In this document: in pieces, positions 51,372 to 60,361 of the stretch
How the letters are laid out: each line of letters opens with the position of its first letter
Position numbering within the stretch: the stretch's first letter is position 1
Origin: Mycolicibacterium madagascariense
GTDB taxonomy: Bacteria; Actinomycetota; Actinomycetes; Mycobacteriales; Mycobacteriaceae
DNA length: 64,000 nucleotides
Direction of reading: 5' to 3'
Assembly: GCF_010729665.1 (NCBI RefSeq)
Contig: NZ_AP022610.1
Span: 620,001-684,000 of the forward strand
Position numbers and translations under genes: made by a program
Notes under the pieces: model-generated
Told to the model about the DNA's origin: nothing
The model's database searches: none
The model's input: only the letters and a program-made list of their open reading frames with translations

Positions 51372-53531
51372 TCAACCCGACCGCTGCTCGCCCCCACCCC
51401 ACTCCTCCGGGCGTCCGAAGAGGCGTTCGGGGTGGTGGTAGTAGTTGAGCCGGGGTTGGCCGGTGTCGAGTTCCGGCGGTGGGATCCATTGCACCCCTTG
51501 GGGTGTGATGGTGACCGTCCAACCGAATTCGGCGAGGCGGTTGTCCCCGGGGCAGGCCAGCACTTCTTCGTTGACGTTGGTCTGCCCGCCGTTCTTGGCC
51601 CAGCCGTTGACGTGGTGCACCTGGGTGCCGTACGCCGGGACCCGGCAGCCGGGCTTGGTGCAGCCGCGGTCGCGGGCGTAGAGCACGATGCGGTGCGCCG
51701 CCGGGGCGATGCGCTTGGTGCGCCCGCAGTACAGCGCCTCGTTGGTGTGGCGGTCGAACACCGTGAGGTAGTGGTAGGCGTGCGACGCCATCCGAATGAC
51801 GTCCGACATCGGGATCAGCGTGCCGCCCGCGGTCACCGCAGTCATCGCCGGCCGCGCGGGCGTCGGCGGGAGCCGGAATGCCGGTGGGGGTGGGGGTACC
51901 GGTGGGGGTGGTGCGGCCGGCGGGGGTGATGTTGCCGGCGGGTCTTGCGGGTCTTGGTCTTCCGGTTCGGCGTCGGGTTCGGGCTGCTCGCTGGCGGCGT
52001 CACATATGGTGACGGACTCGTCCTGAACGCCCGGGGCGTCGGGGACAAGGTCGACGGTCTGTCCGCCAGCGGCGTCACTATTTGTGACGGCTGCCGGGGC
52101 GCAGTCGTCCTCGGACTCGTCCTGAACGCCCGGGGCGTCGGGGACAAGGTCGACGGTCTGTCCGCCAGCGGCGTCACAAAGTGTGACGGCTGCCGGGGTG
52201 TACTCACCCTCGGACTCGGCCGGGGCGGGATCGGTGTGGGTCGGAGGCTGCCCGCCAGCGGCGTCACAAATCGTGACGGCTGCTGGGGTGTACTGACCCT
52301 CGGACTCGGCCGGGGCGGGATTGGTGTGGGTCGGAGGCTGCCCGCCAGCGGCGTCACAATTTGTGACGGCTGCTGGGGTGTACTCACCCTCGGACTCGGC
52401 CGGGGCGCCCGGGGCGTCGGGGAGAAGGTGGCAGGCCTGCTCGTCGGCGGCGTCACAAATCGTGACGGCTGCTGGGGTGGTTTCACCCTCGGACTCGTCG
52501 GGCGCGGCCGAATCATCCTGCACCACCGGCGCTTCGGGTGGGAGGTCGATCTCGGTCTGCACCCCCTCTGGTGCGGCGCCGCGGTCGGTGATCCAGTCCG
52601 GGGCGGGGGTCTCGGGCAGGCCGGCGGCGGCCTCGAGGTCCTGCAGGGTGGTGGTCACGATGATCGTCACCGGCAACCCGTTGTGCTGACCCAACTCCCC
52701 ACTGGCCAACGCCCCCCGCGCGATCACCGACAACGCATCGTGATTGCGCTGCCCTTGCGTGCGCCCATCCTCTTGGATCTGATCGCGGCTGGGCACCCCC
52801 GAGGTGCAGGGATGCTCGTCGTCGGGATTGCACATCCCCGGCGCGGCGAGCTTGGCGTTGACGGCCTCCAGCGCCGCCGCGGTCATCGGGTCCAACCGCC
52901 CCTGCACACTGACGGTGCCATCGGCCTCCTGGCGACCGAACACCAGATACCGCCGCCGGGACCGGGTGGCGTCGTTGGGCGCCGACCCATCCGGATCGAT
53001 CATCGCCCGCAATCGCTTCCGCGCCTGGCGCAACCCCTCCGGGGTCAACCCCGGCGCCACCGACACCAGGGTCTCCTCGCACCGCTCACGCTCCTCGACG
53101 CTCACCCAGCCGGGCAACGTGGCGAAGAACCGGCGGATCTGCGCCACGTGATCGGCCCCGATGCGCCCCTCGGCCTGCGCGGCCGCGGTGCGCGCCAGCA
53201 CCGGCTCCTGGGGCTCGCCCAGCAGCGACACCCGCGGCCCCAGATCACGGGCATGGTCCACGCGCCGGGCAGCATCGGTCGCCGAGATCTTCAACCGGTC
53301 GATCAACAACTCGCGCAACGACTTCGCGCCCAAGGCCATCGGATTGCTCTCCCGATCCATGCGCGCCAGGATCCGGTGGCTCACCGTCGCTCGGCGGCGC
53401 TGCGTGCCTTCCATACGCTGGAGCACGGTGAGCAGTTCACGATCGGTCAGGGCATCGAAGTCCAGGGCCAGCAGCTCATCGGTCAGCGCCGCATCCTTGG
53501 CGATCGCGGCGAGCACCTCATCTGCACCCAT
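51372..53531 (-). CDS. DUF222 / HNH endonuclease domain protein (13E12 repeat family)
   Basis: 719 residues from the ATG at 53531. DUF222 spans about residues 10-330 (RELLTVLQRMEGTQRRRATVSHRIL, KSLRELLIDRLKIS, GRLDPMTAAALEAVNAKL). The C-terminal HNH module is GCTKPGCRVPAYGTQVHHVNGWAKNGGQTNVNE with the following CPGDNR. In between, residues ~345-560 are a low-complexity insert of six related ~30-residue units containing VT(I/N/L)(C/S)DAA, then a Pro-rich linker. The family is the mobile-looking REP13E12 group of mycobacteria, of unknown function, some members of which are LexA-controlled and serve as prophage attachment sites. This one also has a LexA box. Confidence 0.9.
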   Translation of the reverse strand: MGADEVLAAIAKDAALTDELLALDFDALTDRELLTVLQRMEGTQRRRATVSHRILARMDRESNPMALGAKSLRELLIDRLKISATDAARRVDHARDLGPRVSLLGEPQEPVLARTAAAQAEGRIGADHVAQIRRFFATLPGWVSVEERERCEETLVSVAPGLTPEGLRQARKRLRAMIDPDGSAPNDATRSRRRYLVFGRQEADGTVSVQGRLDPMTAAALEAVNAKLAAPGMCNPDDEHPCTSGVPSRDQIQEDGRTQGQRNHDALSVIARGALASGELGQHNGLPVTIIVTTTLQDLEAAAGLPETPAPDWITDRGAAPEGVQTEIDLPPEAPVVQDDSAAPDESEGETTPAAVTICDAADEQACHLLPDAPGAPAESEGEYTPAAVTNCDAAGGQPPTHTNPAPAESEGQYTPAAVTICDAAGGQPPTHTDPAPAESEGEYTPAAVTLCDAAGGQTVDLVPDAPGVQDESEDDCAPAAVTNSDAAGGQTVDLVPDAPGVQDESVTICDAASEQPEPDAEPEDQDPQDPPATSPPPAAPPPPVPPPPPAFRLPPTPARPAMTAVTAGGTLIPMSDVIRMASHAYHYLTVFDRHTNEALYCGRTKRIAPAAHRIVLYARDRGCTKPGCRVPAYGTQVHHVNGWAKNGGQTNVNEEVLACPGDNRLAEFGWTVTITPQGVQWIPPPELDTGQPRLNYYHHPERLFGRPEEWGGGEQRSG
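51998..52467. repeat. Array of six CGTCAC-N5-GTGACG palindromes
   Basis: Copies at 51998-52014, 52073-52089, 52172-52188, 52262-52278, 52352-52368 and 52451-52467. The 6-bp arms are identical in all six. The 5-bp centres vary and are AT-rich (ATATG, TATTT, AAAGT, AAATC, AATTT, AAATC). Start-to-start spacing is 75, 99, 90, 90 and 99 bp, all multiples of three, since they lie in the coding insert of the DUF222 gene. The surrounding 90-bp units are also similar to one another. Confidence 0.9.
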
Positions 53532-53534
53532 GCC

Positions 53535-53550
53535 TCGAACATACCTTCGA
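53535..53550. promoter_or_regulatory. LexA (SOS) box at DUF222 promoter
   Basis: TCGAAC-ATAC-CTTCGA, one mismatch from the mycobacterial SOS box TCGAAC-N4-GTTCGA. It overlaps the minus-strand -10 TATGTT (53538-53543), which stands six bases before the ATG at 53531. The gene is therefore leaderless and its promoter would be blocked by LexA. Confidence 0.7.
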
Positions 53551-53650
53551 CCACCGACAAGAACCCTGCCCGCCAACCTCGAAAACTGGAGTTGCACAAC
53601 ATGATTCGGGTTCGGTTGCACACTAAAACGAACCAGTCAGTCGGGAGGGG

Positions 53651-54427
53651 TCAGACCTGCAGGAGGTACTCCAGGTCGGTCCAGTGGCCACGTGGCGTTC
53701 GGTCGAGGAGCGCGCCGGTGCCGGCCTCGTCGAAGGCCGTGACGACGTCGTCCATGCCCTCGCTGAAATGCGCCCACGAATCCAGGTGCGCGGCGATGAC
53801 GACGCTTGCGCCGAGGATCTCCGCCGCGGCGGCCGCCCGGGCGCTGGTGAGCGTCAGGGGCCTGCCGCGTTCCTTCGTCGGCACCCGGGCCGCACCGACG
53901 AAGAGCACCGCGACGTCGATTCGGCCCACGGCGTCGGCCACGGCCTTGACCGCCTCGACCGAGGCGTTGTCGCCGCTGAGGTAGACGGTCGGCTGGCCCT
54001 GACCCGACAGCACGAAGCCGGACACCTCGCAATTGACGAAGCCCTCCGCGTCGCGCTCACCGTCGGCGGGCCCGTGCACGGCCGGAACCGCCTGCACGAC
54101 AAGGGAAGTGAACCCATCACCGCCCGGCAGCTCCACGGCCTGCCACACCGCCAAGCCGTGCGCGTTGGCGCCCAGCCGAGCGGCCGAGCCGGGGGTCGTG
54201 AGCACTTGCGGGACGGCCGCCGCGAGCGCGCGGCCGGCGTCGTCGAAGTTGTCGGGATGCTGGTCGTGGCTGACCAACACCACGTCGACGGGCCCGAGGT
54301 CGGACGCGTCGACCGCCGGTCCCGCCGTCTTGGTCAGGTAGGCGTGGGGTCCGGGCGGATCGAACGTGGGGTCCATGACGATGCGGCGACCGGCGATGTC
54401 GACGACAGTCGTGGGGCCGCCGAGCAC
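53651..54427 (-). CDS. MBL-fold metallohydrolase (UlaG-like)
   Basis: 258 residues with the GTG at 54427 as the only usable start. Metallo-beta-lactamase-fold pattern of the UlaG/YtnP type: first strand VVDIAGRRIVMDPTFD, SHDQHPDNFD (HxxHxD-like metal motif with the terminal His as Asn), VHGPADGE (His), LSGDNASV (Asp) and IAAHLDSWAHF (final His). These enzymes cleave lactones or phosphodiesters. The N-terminus is slightly short for the family, and one metal ligand differs, so activity is uncertain. It lies about 60 bp downstream of the antigen 85 gene on the same strand. Confidence 0.82.
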   Translation of the reverse strand: MLGGPTTVVDIAGRRIVMDPTFDPPGPHAYLTKTAGPAVDASDLGPVDVVLVSHDQHPDNFDDAGRALAAAVPQVLTTPGSAARLGANAHGLAVWQAVELPGGDGFTSLVVQAVPAVHGPADGERDAEGFVNCEVSGFVLSGQGQPTVYLSGDNASVEAVKAVADAVGRIDVAVLFVGAARVPTKERGRPLTLTSARAAAAAEILGASVVIAAHLDSWAHFSEGMDDVVTAFDEAGTGALLDRTPRGHWTDLEYLLQV

Positions 54428-54489
54428 GCTGATGGCGCACGCCCGACGTTGCTTGGTGACGGCGTCCGGGTTGCCGTCGTGCTGGGCGG

Positions 54490-55805
<1,316 letters not shown>

Positions 55806-56609
55806 ATGAGGCGTGAAGTCGGAGCGCAGCTCCAGGTCGAGGTATTCGACCCGACGACGTTGGAATTCCAGATCGCGGTCGCACCGCAGCCGGGTGCCGA
55901 GGTCACCGAGGAGCTGTCGTTCACGATGAACGGCAATGCCATCGAGCCGCTCGAACTCATCGGCCAGCACGGGACCCGCATCCACAAGTTCGAGGCCGGC
56001 AAGGGCACCGTGATGGCCAACTACTCGGCGACGATCATCGGCCAGGCCGAGCCCGCTCCGGTCGACGAGATCGATCTCTCGACCTACCTGCGACCCAGCC
56101 GCTACGCCGAGGCCGACAAGTTCTACGGTTTCGCCGCAACGGAATTCGGCAATCTCGCGAAGTCAGTGGCGCTGTTGGAGAAGGTGTCGTCGTGGGTCGG
56201 CACGCGGCTGCAGTACGTGCCCGGGTCCAGCGACCCGATCGACGGCGCCGCGGACACCGTGCTGGCGGGCACCGGGGTGTGCCGGGACTACGCACACCTG
56301 GTGATCGCGCTGCTGCGGGCGGTCAACGTGCCCGCCCGCCTGGTCGCGGTCTACGCACCGGGTTGCTACCCAATGGACTTCCACGCCGTCGCCGAGGCGT
56401 ACGTCGACGGGATGTGGCGGGTGGTCGACGCGACGTGCCTGGCGCCGCGGCAGACGATGGTGCGCATCGCCACCGGGCGCGACGCCGCAGACACCGCCTT
56501 CCTGGACAACCACGGCGGCGGCATCAACCTGACGAACATGAACGTGACCGCGTGGGTCGAGGGCATGTTGCCGCTCGACGACGTCAAGGACCTCGTCTCA
56601 CTCGGCTAG
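55806..56609 (+). CDS. Transglutaminase-like cysteine protease family protein
   Basis: 267 residues. An N-terminal beta domain (LQVEVFDPTTLEFQIAVAPQPG ... TVMANYSATI) precedes the transglutaminase core: nucleophile Cys in GTGVCRDYAHLVIALLRAVNVPAR, His in YPMDFHAVAEAYVDG and Asp in WRVVDATCLAP. The catalytic triad is complete. Bacterial members act as peptidases or amidases, frequently alongside cell-wall or peptide-modification genes. No signal peptide is seen, so it is cytoplasmic. Convergent with the transaminase gene over a strong terminator. Confidence 0.9.
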   Translation: MRREVGAQLQVEVFDPTTLEFQIAVAPQPGAEVTEELSFTMNGNAIEPLELIGQHGTRIHKFEAGKGTVMANYSATIIGQAEPAPVDEIDLSTYLRPSRYAEADKFYGFAATEFGNLAKSVALLEKVSSWVGTRLQYVPGSSDPIDGAADTVLAGTGVCRDYAHLVIALLRAVNVPARLVAVYAPGCYPMDFHAVAEAYVDGMWRVVDATCLAPRQTMVRIATGRDAADTAFLDNHGGGINLTNMNVTAWVEGMLPLDDVKDLVSLG

Positions 56610-56616
56610 CCACACC

Positions 56617-56668
56617 AATGGCCGGTCACCGCACGGGTGCGTGAAACACCGTGTGGTGACCGGCCATT
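56617..56668. terminator. Bidirectional intrinsic terminator
   Basis: A 14-bp perfect stem AATGGCCGGTCACC / GGTGACCGGCCATT, extendable to 18 bp with one wobble pair, 16-nt loop. It lies between the convergent transglutaminase and transaminase genes. Confidence 0.85.
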
Positions 56669-56677
56669 CGGCGTCTG

Positions 56678-57694
56678 CTAGTACTCGATGGCCTCGATCA
56701 GCGGGCCCGGCTCGTCCATCAGGGCCCAGAAGCGATCTCGGATGCGGACGGTCACCGGTCCCGGCTCGCCGTTGCCGATGGGTTCGCCGTCGAGGGTGTT
56801 GATGGGAGTGACGCCGCCCGCGGTGGTGACGGCCATGATCTCGTCGGCGTCGTACAGTTCGCGGCTGGTGACGTCGCGCAGGGTGGCCTCGATGCCCATC
56901 TGGTCGGCGAGCTCGAAGACCGTCTTGCGGGTGATGCCCGGCAACGCGTTGCGCGACGGCGAGGCGATCTTGCCGTCCTTGACGATGCAGACGTTGAAGC
57001 CGGGGCCCTCGGCGACGCAGTTGTCGGCGTCCAGCAGGATCGCGGTGCGGGCACCGCGGTCCTTGGCCTCGAAGCTGGCCGCCGTCAAGTCACCCCACTG
57101 GTAGTTCTTGATGGTGGGGTCGACGGTGTTGCGGCCGGCGCGACGGACGTGGCGCGGCACGACGGCGGTGGTGCCGTAGATCTGCTCGGCCGGGGGGAAC
57201 GCCCACAGGTAGGGGATCGCGTAGATGTAGACCTGATGGGTGAGCTTGGTGAGGTCCTTCTCGCCCTTCTTCTTGCCGTAGCCGCGGGTGACCGTCAGGT
57301 TGACGAACGACTCGCGCAGCTGCGACATCGAGATGCACTTCTTGGTGATCTCGGCGAGCTCGGCCTTGCTCATGCCGGCGTCCAGGCGCAGCTTGGCCGC
57401 GCCGTCGAGCAGGCGGTCGAGGTGGTCATCGAGGCGAAACACGTTGCCGTGCCACACATGTGCCACGGTGTAGGTGAGATCGGAGTGGCCGAAGCCGGTG
57501 TCGAAGATGGAGATCCTCGCCTCCTCGGCGGGCAGGTATTCGCCCTCGATCCAGGCCACCCCTCCCGCGAACGGGCTGGAGGTGTCCAGTTCGTAGTCGC
57601 TGTACTGGATCACCGAACCGGCGGGGGTGTCCTCGCGGATCGCGCCCGGTTCGACGGCGACCAGGTTGCTGCTCAGGCTGGTGGTGACGGTCAT
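56678..57694 (-). CDS. (R)-selective amine transaminase, PLP fold class IV
   Basis: 338 residues. It matches the (R)-amine:pyruvate transaminases (Arthrobacter ATA-117 type) and most closely the characterised Mycobacterium vanbaalenii enzyme as I recall it: SDYELDTSSPFAGGVAWIEG, ARISIFDTGFGHSDLTYTV, HVWHGNVFRLDDHLDRLL, FVNLTVTRGYG, catalytic Lys in TIKNYQWGDL near residue 190, AEGPGFNVCIVKDG and TAGGVTPINTLDG. It moves amino groups between small chiral amines and pyruvate. It is 31 bp ahead of an APC permease gene, so a cotranscribed uptake and deamination system for an amine is likely. The natural substrate is unknown. Confidence 0.93.
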   Translation of the reverse strand: MTVTTSLSSNLVAVEPGAIREDTPAGSVIQYSDYELDTSSPFAGGVAWIEGEYLPAEEARISIFDTGFGHSDLTYTVAHVWHGNVFRLDDHLDRLLDGAAKLRLDAGMSKAELAEITKKCISMSQLRESFVNLTVTRGYGKKKGEKDLTKLTHQVYIYAIPYLWAFPPAEQIYGTTAVVPRHVRRAGRNTVDPTIKNYQWGDLTAASFEAKDRGARTAILLDADNCVAEGPGFNVCIVKDGKIASPSRNALPGITRKTVFELADQMGIEATLRDVTSRELYDADEIMAVTTAGGVTPINTLDGEPIGNGEPGPVTVRIRDRFWALMDEPGPLIEAIEY

Positions 57695-57725
57695 GTCATT
57701 CCCTTCGAGATGTCGTTGGTGGGGG

Positions 57726-59222
57726 TCAGGAGAGGTGGGTCTTGGCGAAGTCCGGTCCGGCCTCGCCGCTGGCCAGCCGCCGGCGCAGCCCGGTCACGGC
57801 CCAGAGCGCGGTCAGCGCGACCAGACCCGCGAACACGTAACCGTTGCCGGCGAACTGCGGCAGGAAGATCAGCGCGATGCAGACGAGGGTGAAGCAGACC
57901 AGGCCGAGGACGTAGATCGGCAGGCGGGTGCGGCCGAGGTCGAACGTGCCGGGCTCGGCGGCCGGGATGGTGCCCCGGCGCCGTCCGATCAGCAGGGCGA
58001 CGGTCTGCAGGACGTAGGTCGCGAAGACCGCCAGGGACGACAACCCGATGATGAGGTTGAACGCCTTCTCGCTGACGAGCGCGGACAGCAGCAGCATCGT
58101 GGACAGGACGAACAGGCCGATCACGGCGAACGTGGGCGTGCGGTTGGTGGGGGAGACGTGGCGCCACACGTGCGAGAACGGCAGCATGTTGTCGCGCGCC
58201 ATCGAGTAGGTCAGGCGGGTCGCGACCAGGATGTTGGCCAGGATGCACGCCATGACGTTGGTGAGCGCCACCGCGACGACGATCTTCGTGATGACCGGAC
58301 CGACCTGCTGGTTGATGATCTCCTCGATCGGGGCGGCGGAGGCGTTGGCGACCGCGTCGGGGTTGCGGATCGCCAATACGTAGACGACGTACATCCCGAA
58401 CTCGATGACGATCGAGGTGGCCAGGGCGTAGAACATCGTCCGGGGGATGACGTGGCGCGCGTTGAGCGTTTCCTCGGCGACGTCGGCGCTGGCCTCCACC
58501 CCGATCAGGCCGAAGAACGGGCCGAGCGACGCCGCGAGCCACGCCAGCAGGTAGGGGGTGCCTGCGTCGGACGTGCCGCCGGTGAAGAGCACCGAGAGCG
58601 GCTGGTGCTTGTCGGGGGCGGAGAGCGCGACGACGGCCACCAGGATCGTGGCGGCGACGGTGACGACGAGCTCGAGGCTGACGCCGATGTTGTTGACCAT
58701 CGTGGCGAACCGGACGCCATAGAGGTTCACCAGCGTGCAGACGGCCATGACGCCGATGGCGACCAGGATCTGGGCGGTCTGGCTCATGTTCCAGTCGAAC
58801 AGGCTGCCGAGGTACCCGGACAAGATGAACCCGACACCGGTCATGCCGCACACCCAGCCGGCCAGGCCCATCACCCCGGTGAACAGGGCGAGGGTGGAAC
58901 CGTGGATGCGGCTCGTCCACTGGTAGGCGTAGCCGGCCAGCGGGATCTTGGCCGTCAGGTCGGCCGCGATGACGACCCAGACGACGAACACCGCCGCGGC
59001 GAGCAGCAGCGTCCAGACGAACGGGCCGCCCGCGGTGAAGTAGCCGGCGCCGAAGCCGGTGAACACCGCCGTGGTAGCGCTGATGGTCGCGAAGCCGATG
59101 GCGAACGACGCGAGGCGGCCGACGGAGCGGTCGAGCTTCTGGGTGTAGCCGAATGATGCCAGCCGAGCGTCTTCGTCGTCGGATGGCGAGGGAGGGGTGA
59201 TGGGTGAGGCGGTTTCGGTCAT
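57726..59222 (-). CDS. APC-family amino acid/amine permease
   Basis: 498 residues from MTETASPITPP (ATG at 59222, GGAGCA site). About 12 membrane helices; the N-terminal FGYTQKLDRSVGRLASFAIGFATISATTAVFTGFG and ...ASADVAEETLNARHVIPRTM segments are typical of the amino acid/choline transporter branch of the APC superfamily. It sits directly upstream of the amine transaminase in the same direction. Together they would import and deaminate an amine or amino acid. A LysR-type gene follows upstream on the same strand. Confidence 0.92.
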   Translation of the reverse strand: MTETASPITPPSPSDDEDARLASFGYTQKLDRSVGRLASFAIGFATISATTAVFTGFGAGYFTAGGPFVWTLLLAAAVFVVWVVIAADLTAKIPLAGYAYQWTSRIHGSTLALFTGVMGLAGWVCGMTGVGFILSGYLGSLFDWNMSQTAQILVAIGVMAVCTLVNLYGVRFATMVNNIGVSLELVVTVAATILVAVVALSAPDKHQPLSVLFTGGTSDAGTPYLLAWLAASLGPFFGLIGVEASADVAEETLNARHVIPRTMFYALATSIVIEFGMYVVYVLAIRNPDAVANASAAPIEEIINQQVGPVITKIVVAVALTNVMACILANILVATRLTYSMARDNMLPFSHVWRHVSPTNRTPTFAVIGLFVLSTMLLLSALVSEKAFNLIIGLSSLAVFATYVLQTVALLIGRRRGTIPAAEPGTFDLGRTRLPIYVLGLVCFTLVCIALIFLPQFAGNGYVFAGLVALTALWAVTGLRRRLASGEAGPDFAKTHLS

Positions 59223-59358
59223 CGGGTGCTCCAGGTCTGAGATGGAACGGGTCTGCGGCCTCGATCGTCGAGTGATCCGAGACAACCCCACACCGGGCGG
59301 CGACGGAAGTTCTGATTACTGATCTTCTGATAACCGGGGTTTATCAGTGCCCCGGCAA

Positions 59359-60270
59359 TCAGTAGTACGTGGCGGGCCGCTCGGTGGCCTGGCCCTCCTC
59401 GAAGCTCCATTCGTCGCGCACCTGACGGATCAGCGCCGCCGCCTCCTCCCCGATGCGGGCGGGGTGCCAGGCGAGCGCGGTGTAGCTGTGCCGACGGTTG
59501 ACGATCGGGACGTAGACGATTCCCTGACGGTTGTACAGGCGGGCGATCGACTCGCTGGTGAAGCTGATGCCGAGACCCCTGGCGATCGTGGTGGTCTCCT
59601 CCTCGTAGGTGGCGGCGACGGCGGCGATCGTCGGTGGCCGGCCCGCGCGCGCGTCCGTCGCCATCCAGTAGTCCCGCCACCGGCCCGCGGTACCGGGCGC
59701 CACGACGATCGGGTCGTCGAGGAGTTCGGTGATCGACACCTCGCTGCGGTGGGCGAGCCGGTGATCGCGGGGCAGGCACGTCACCCAGTTCTCGGCGTCG
59801 AGGATGAGCATCCGGTGTTCGGGCAGGTCGACCGGCGGCCGGATGAGGGCCACCTCGGTGGTGCCGTCGGCCAGCCCGGCGGTGGGGTCGGAGAAGTCGA
59901 ATTCCCTTGGCTCCAAGCGTATTTCGGGATAGACGGCCTCGAAGTGGCGAACCAGCCGGAACAGCACGTCGGCCCCGGTGCCGATGAGGTAACCCAGCCG
60001 GACGCGGCGATTGCGGCGCGCCATCGACACGAGGTCGTCGACGGCCGAGTCGACGGCGAGCAGGGCCTGGCGGGCCAGCGGCAGGAAGGCCGCCCCGACC
60101 TCGGTGAGCGTCACCTCACGGGTGTTGCGGTTCAGCAGCGTCGCACCGGTCTGGTGCTCGAGCGCCTTGATGGCGGTCGACAGCGCAGGCTGGGTGATGA
60201 ACAGCTTCTCGGCCGCACGCCGGAAGTTCAGCTCCTCACCGAGCACCGCGAAGTAGCGCAGCTGGCGCAG
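59359..60270 (-). CDS. LysR-family regulator with non-canonical start
   Basis: The protein fits LysR throughout (LNFRRAAEKLFITQPALSTAIKALEHQTGATLLNRNTREVTLTEVG, then the substrate-binding domain). The family N-terminus LRQLRYFAVLGEE is encoded in frame back to 60270, but the first ATG/GTG/TTG is a GTG at 60246, inside the first helix. A CTG start at 60270 (MRQLRYF), or a GTC at 60276 that looks like a mutated GTG, would restore a normal length of 303-305 residues; the frame is stopped a few codons upstream. Probably controls the adjacent permease/transaminase genes. Confidence 0.8.
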   Translation of the reverse strand: MRQLRYFAVLGEELNFRRAAEKLFITQPALSTAIKALEHQTGATLLNRNTREVTLTEVGAAFLPLARQALLAVDSAVDDLVSMARRNRRVRLGYLIGTGADVLFRLVRHFEAVYPEIRLEPREFDFSDPTAGLADGTTEVALIRPPVDLPEHRMLILDAENWVTCLPRDHRLAHRSEVSITELLDDPIVVAPGTAGRWRDYWMATDARAGRPPTIAAVAATYEEETTTIARGLGISFTSESIARLYNRQGIVYVPIVNRRHSYTALAWHPARIGEEAAALIRQVRDEWSFEEGQATERPATYY

Positions 60271-60361
60271 GGTGACCCCGTGGTCGTTGCCGCTCGTGGG
60301 TCACCTCCATCATGTGCTCGCCTGGCGATGATAAGCCGGAGCGTCGGGAGCGGCACCCGGG

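Noticed and set aside
51998-52467. CRISPR array
   Set aside because: Repeats are 17-bp palindromes within 90-bp coding repeats whose intervals are also similar; no unique spacers or cas genes.
57627-59156. Long plus-strand frame rich in Asp, Glu, Gly and Gln
   Set aside because: Antisense shadow of the permease gene; the composition reflects complementary codons of membrane helices.
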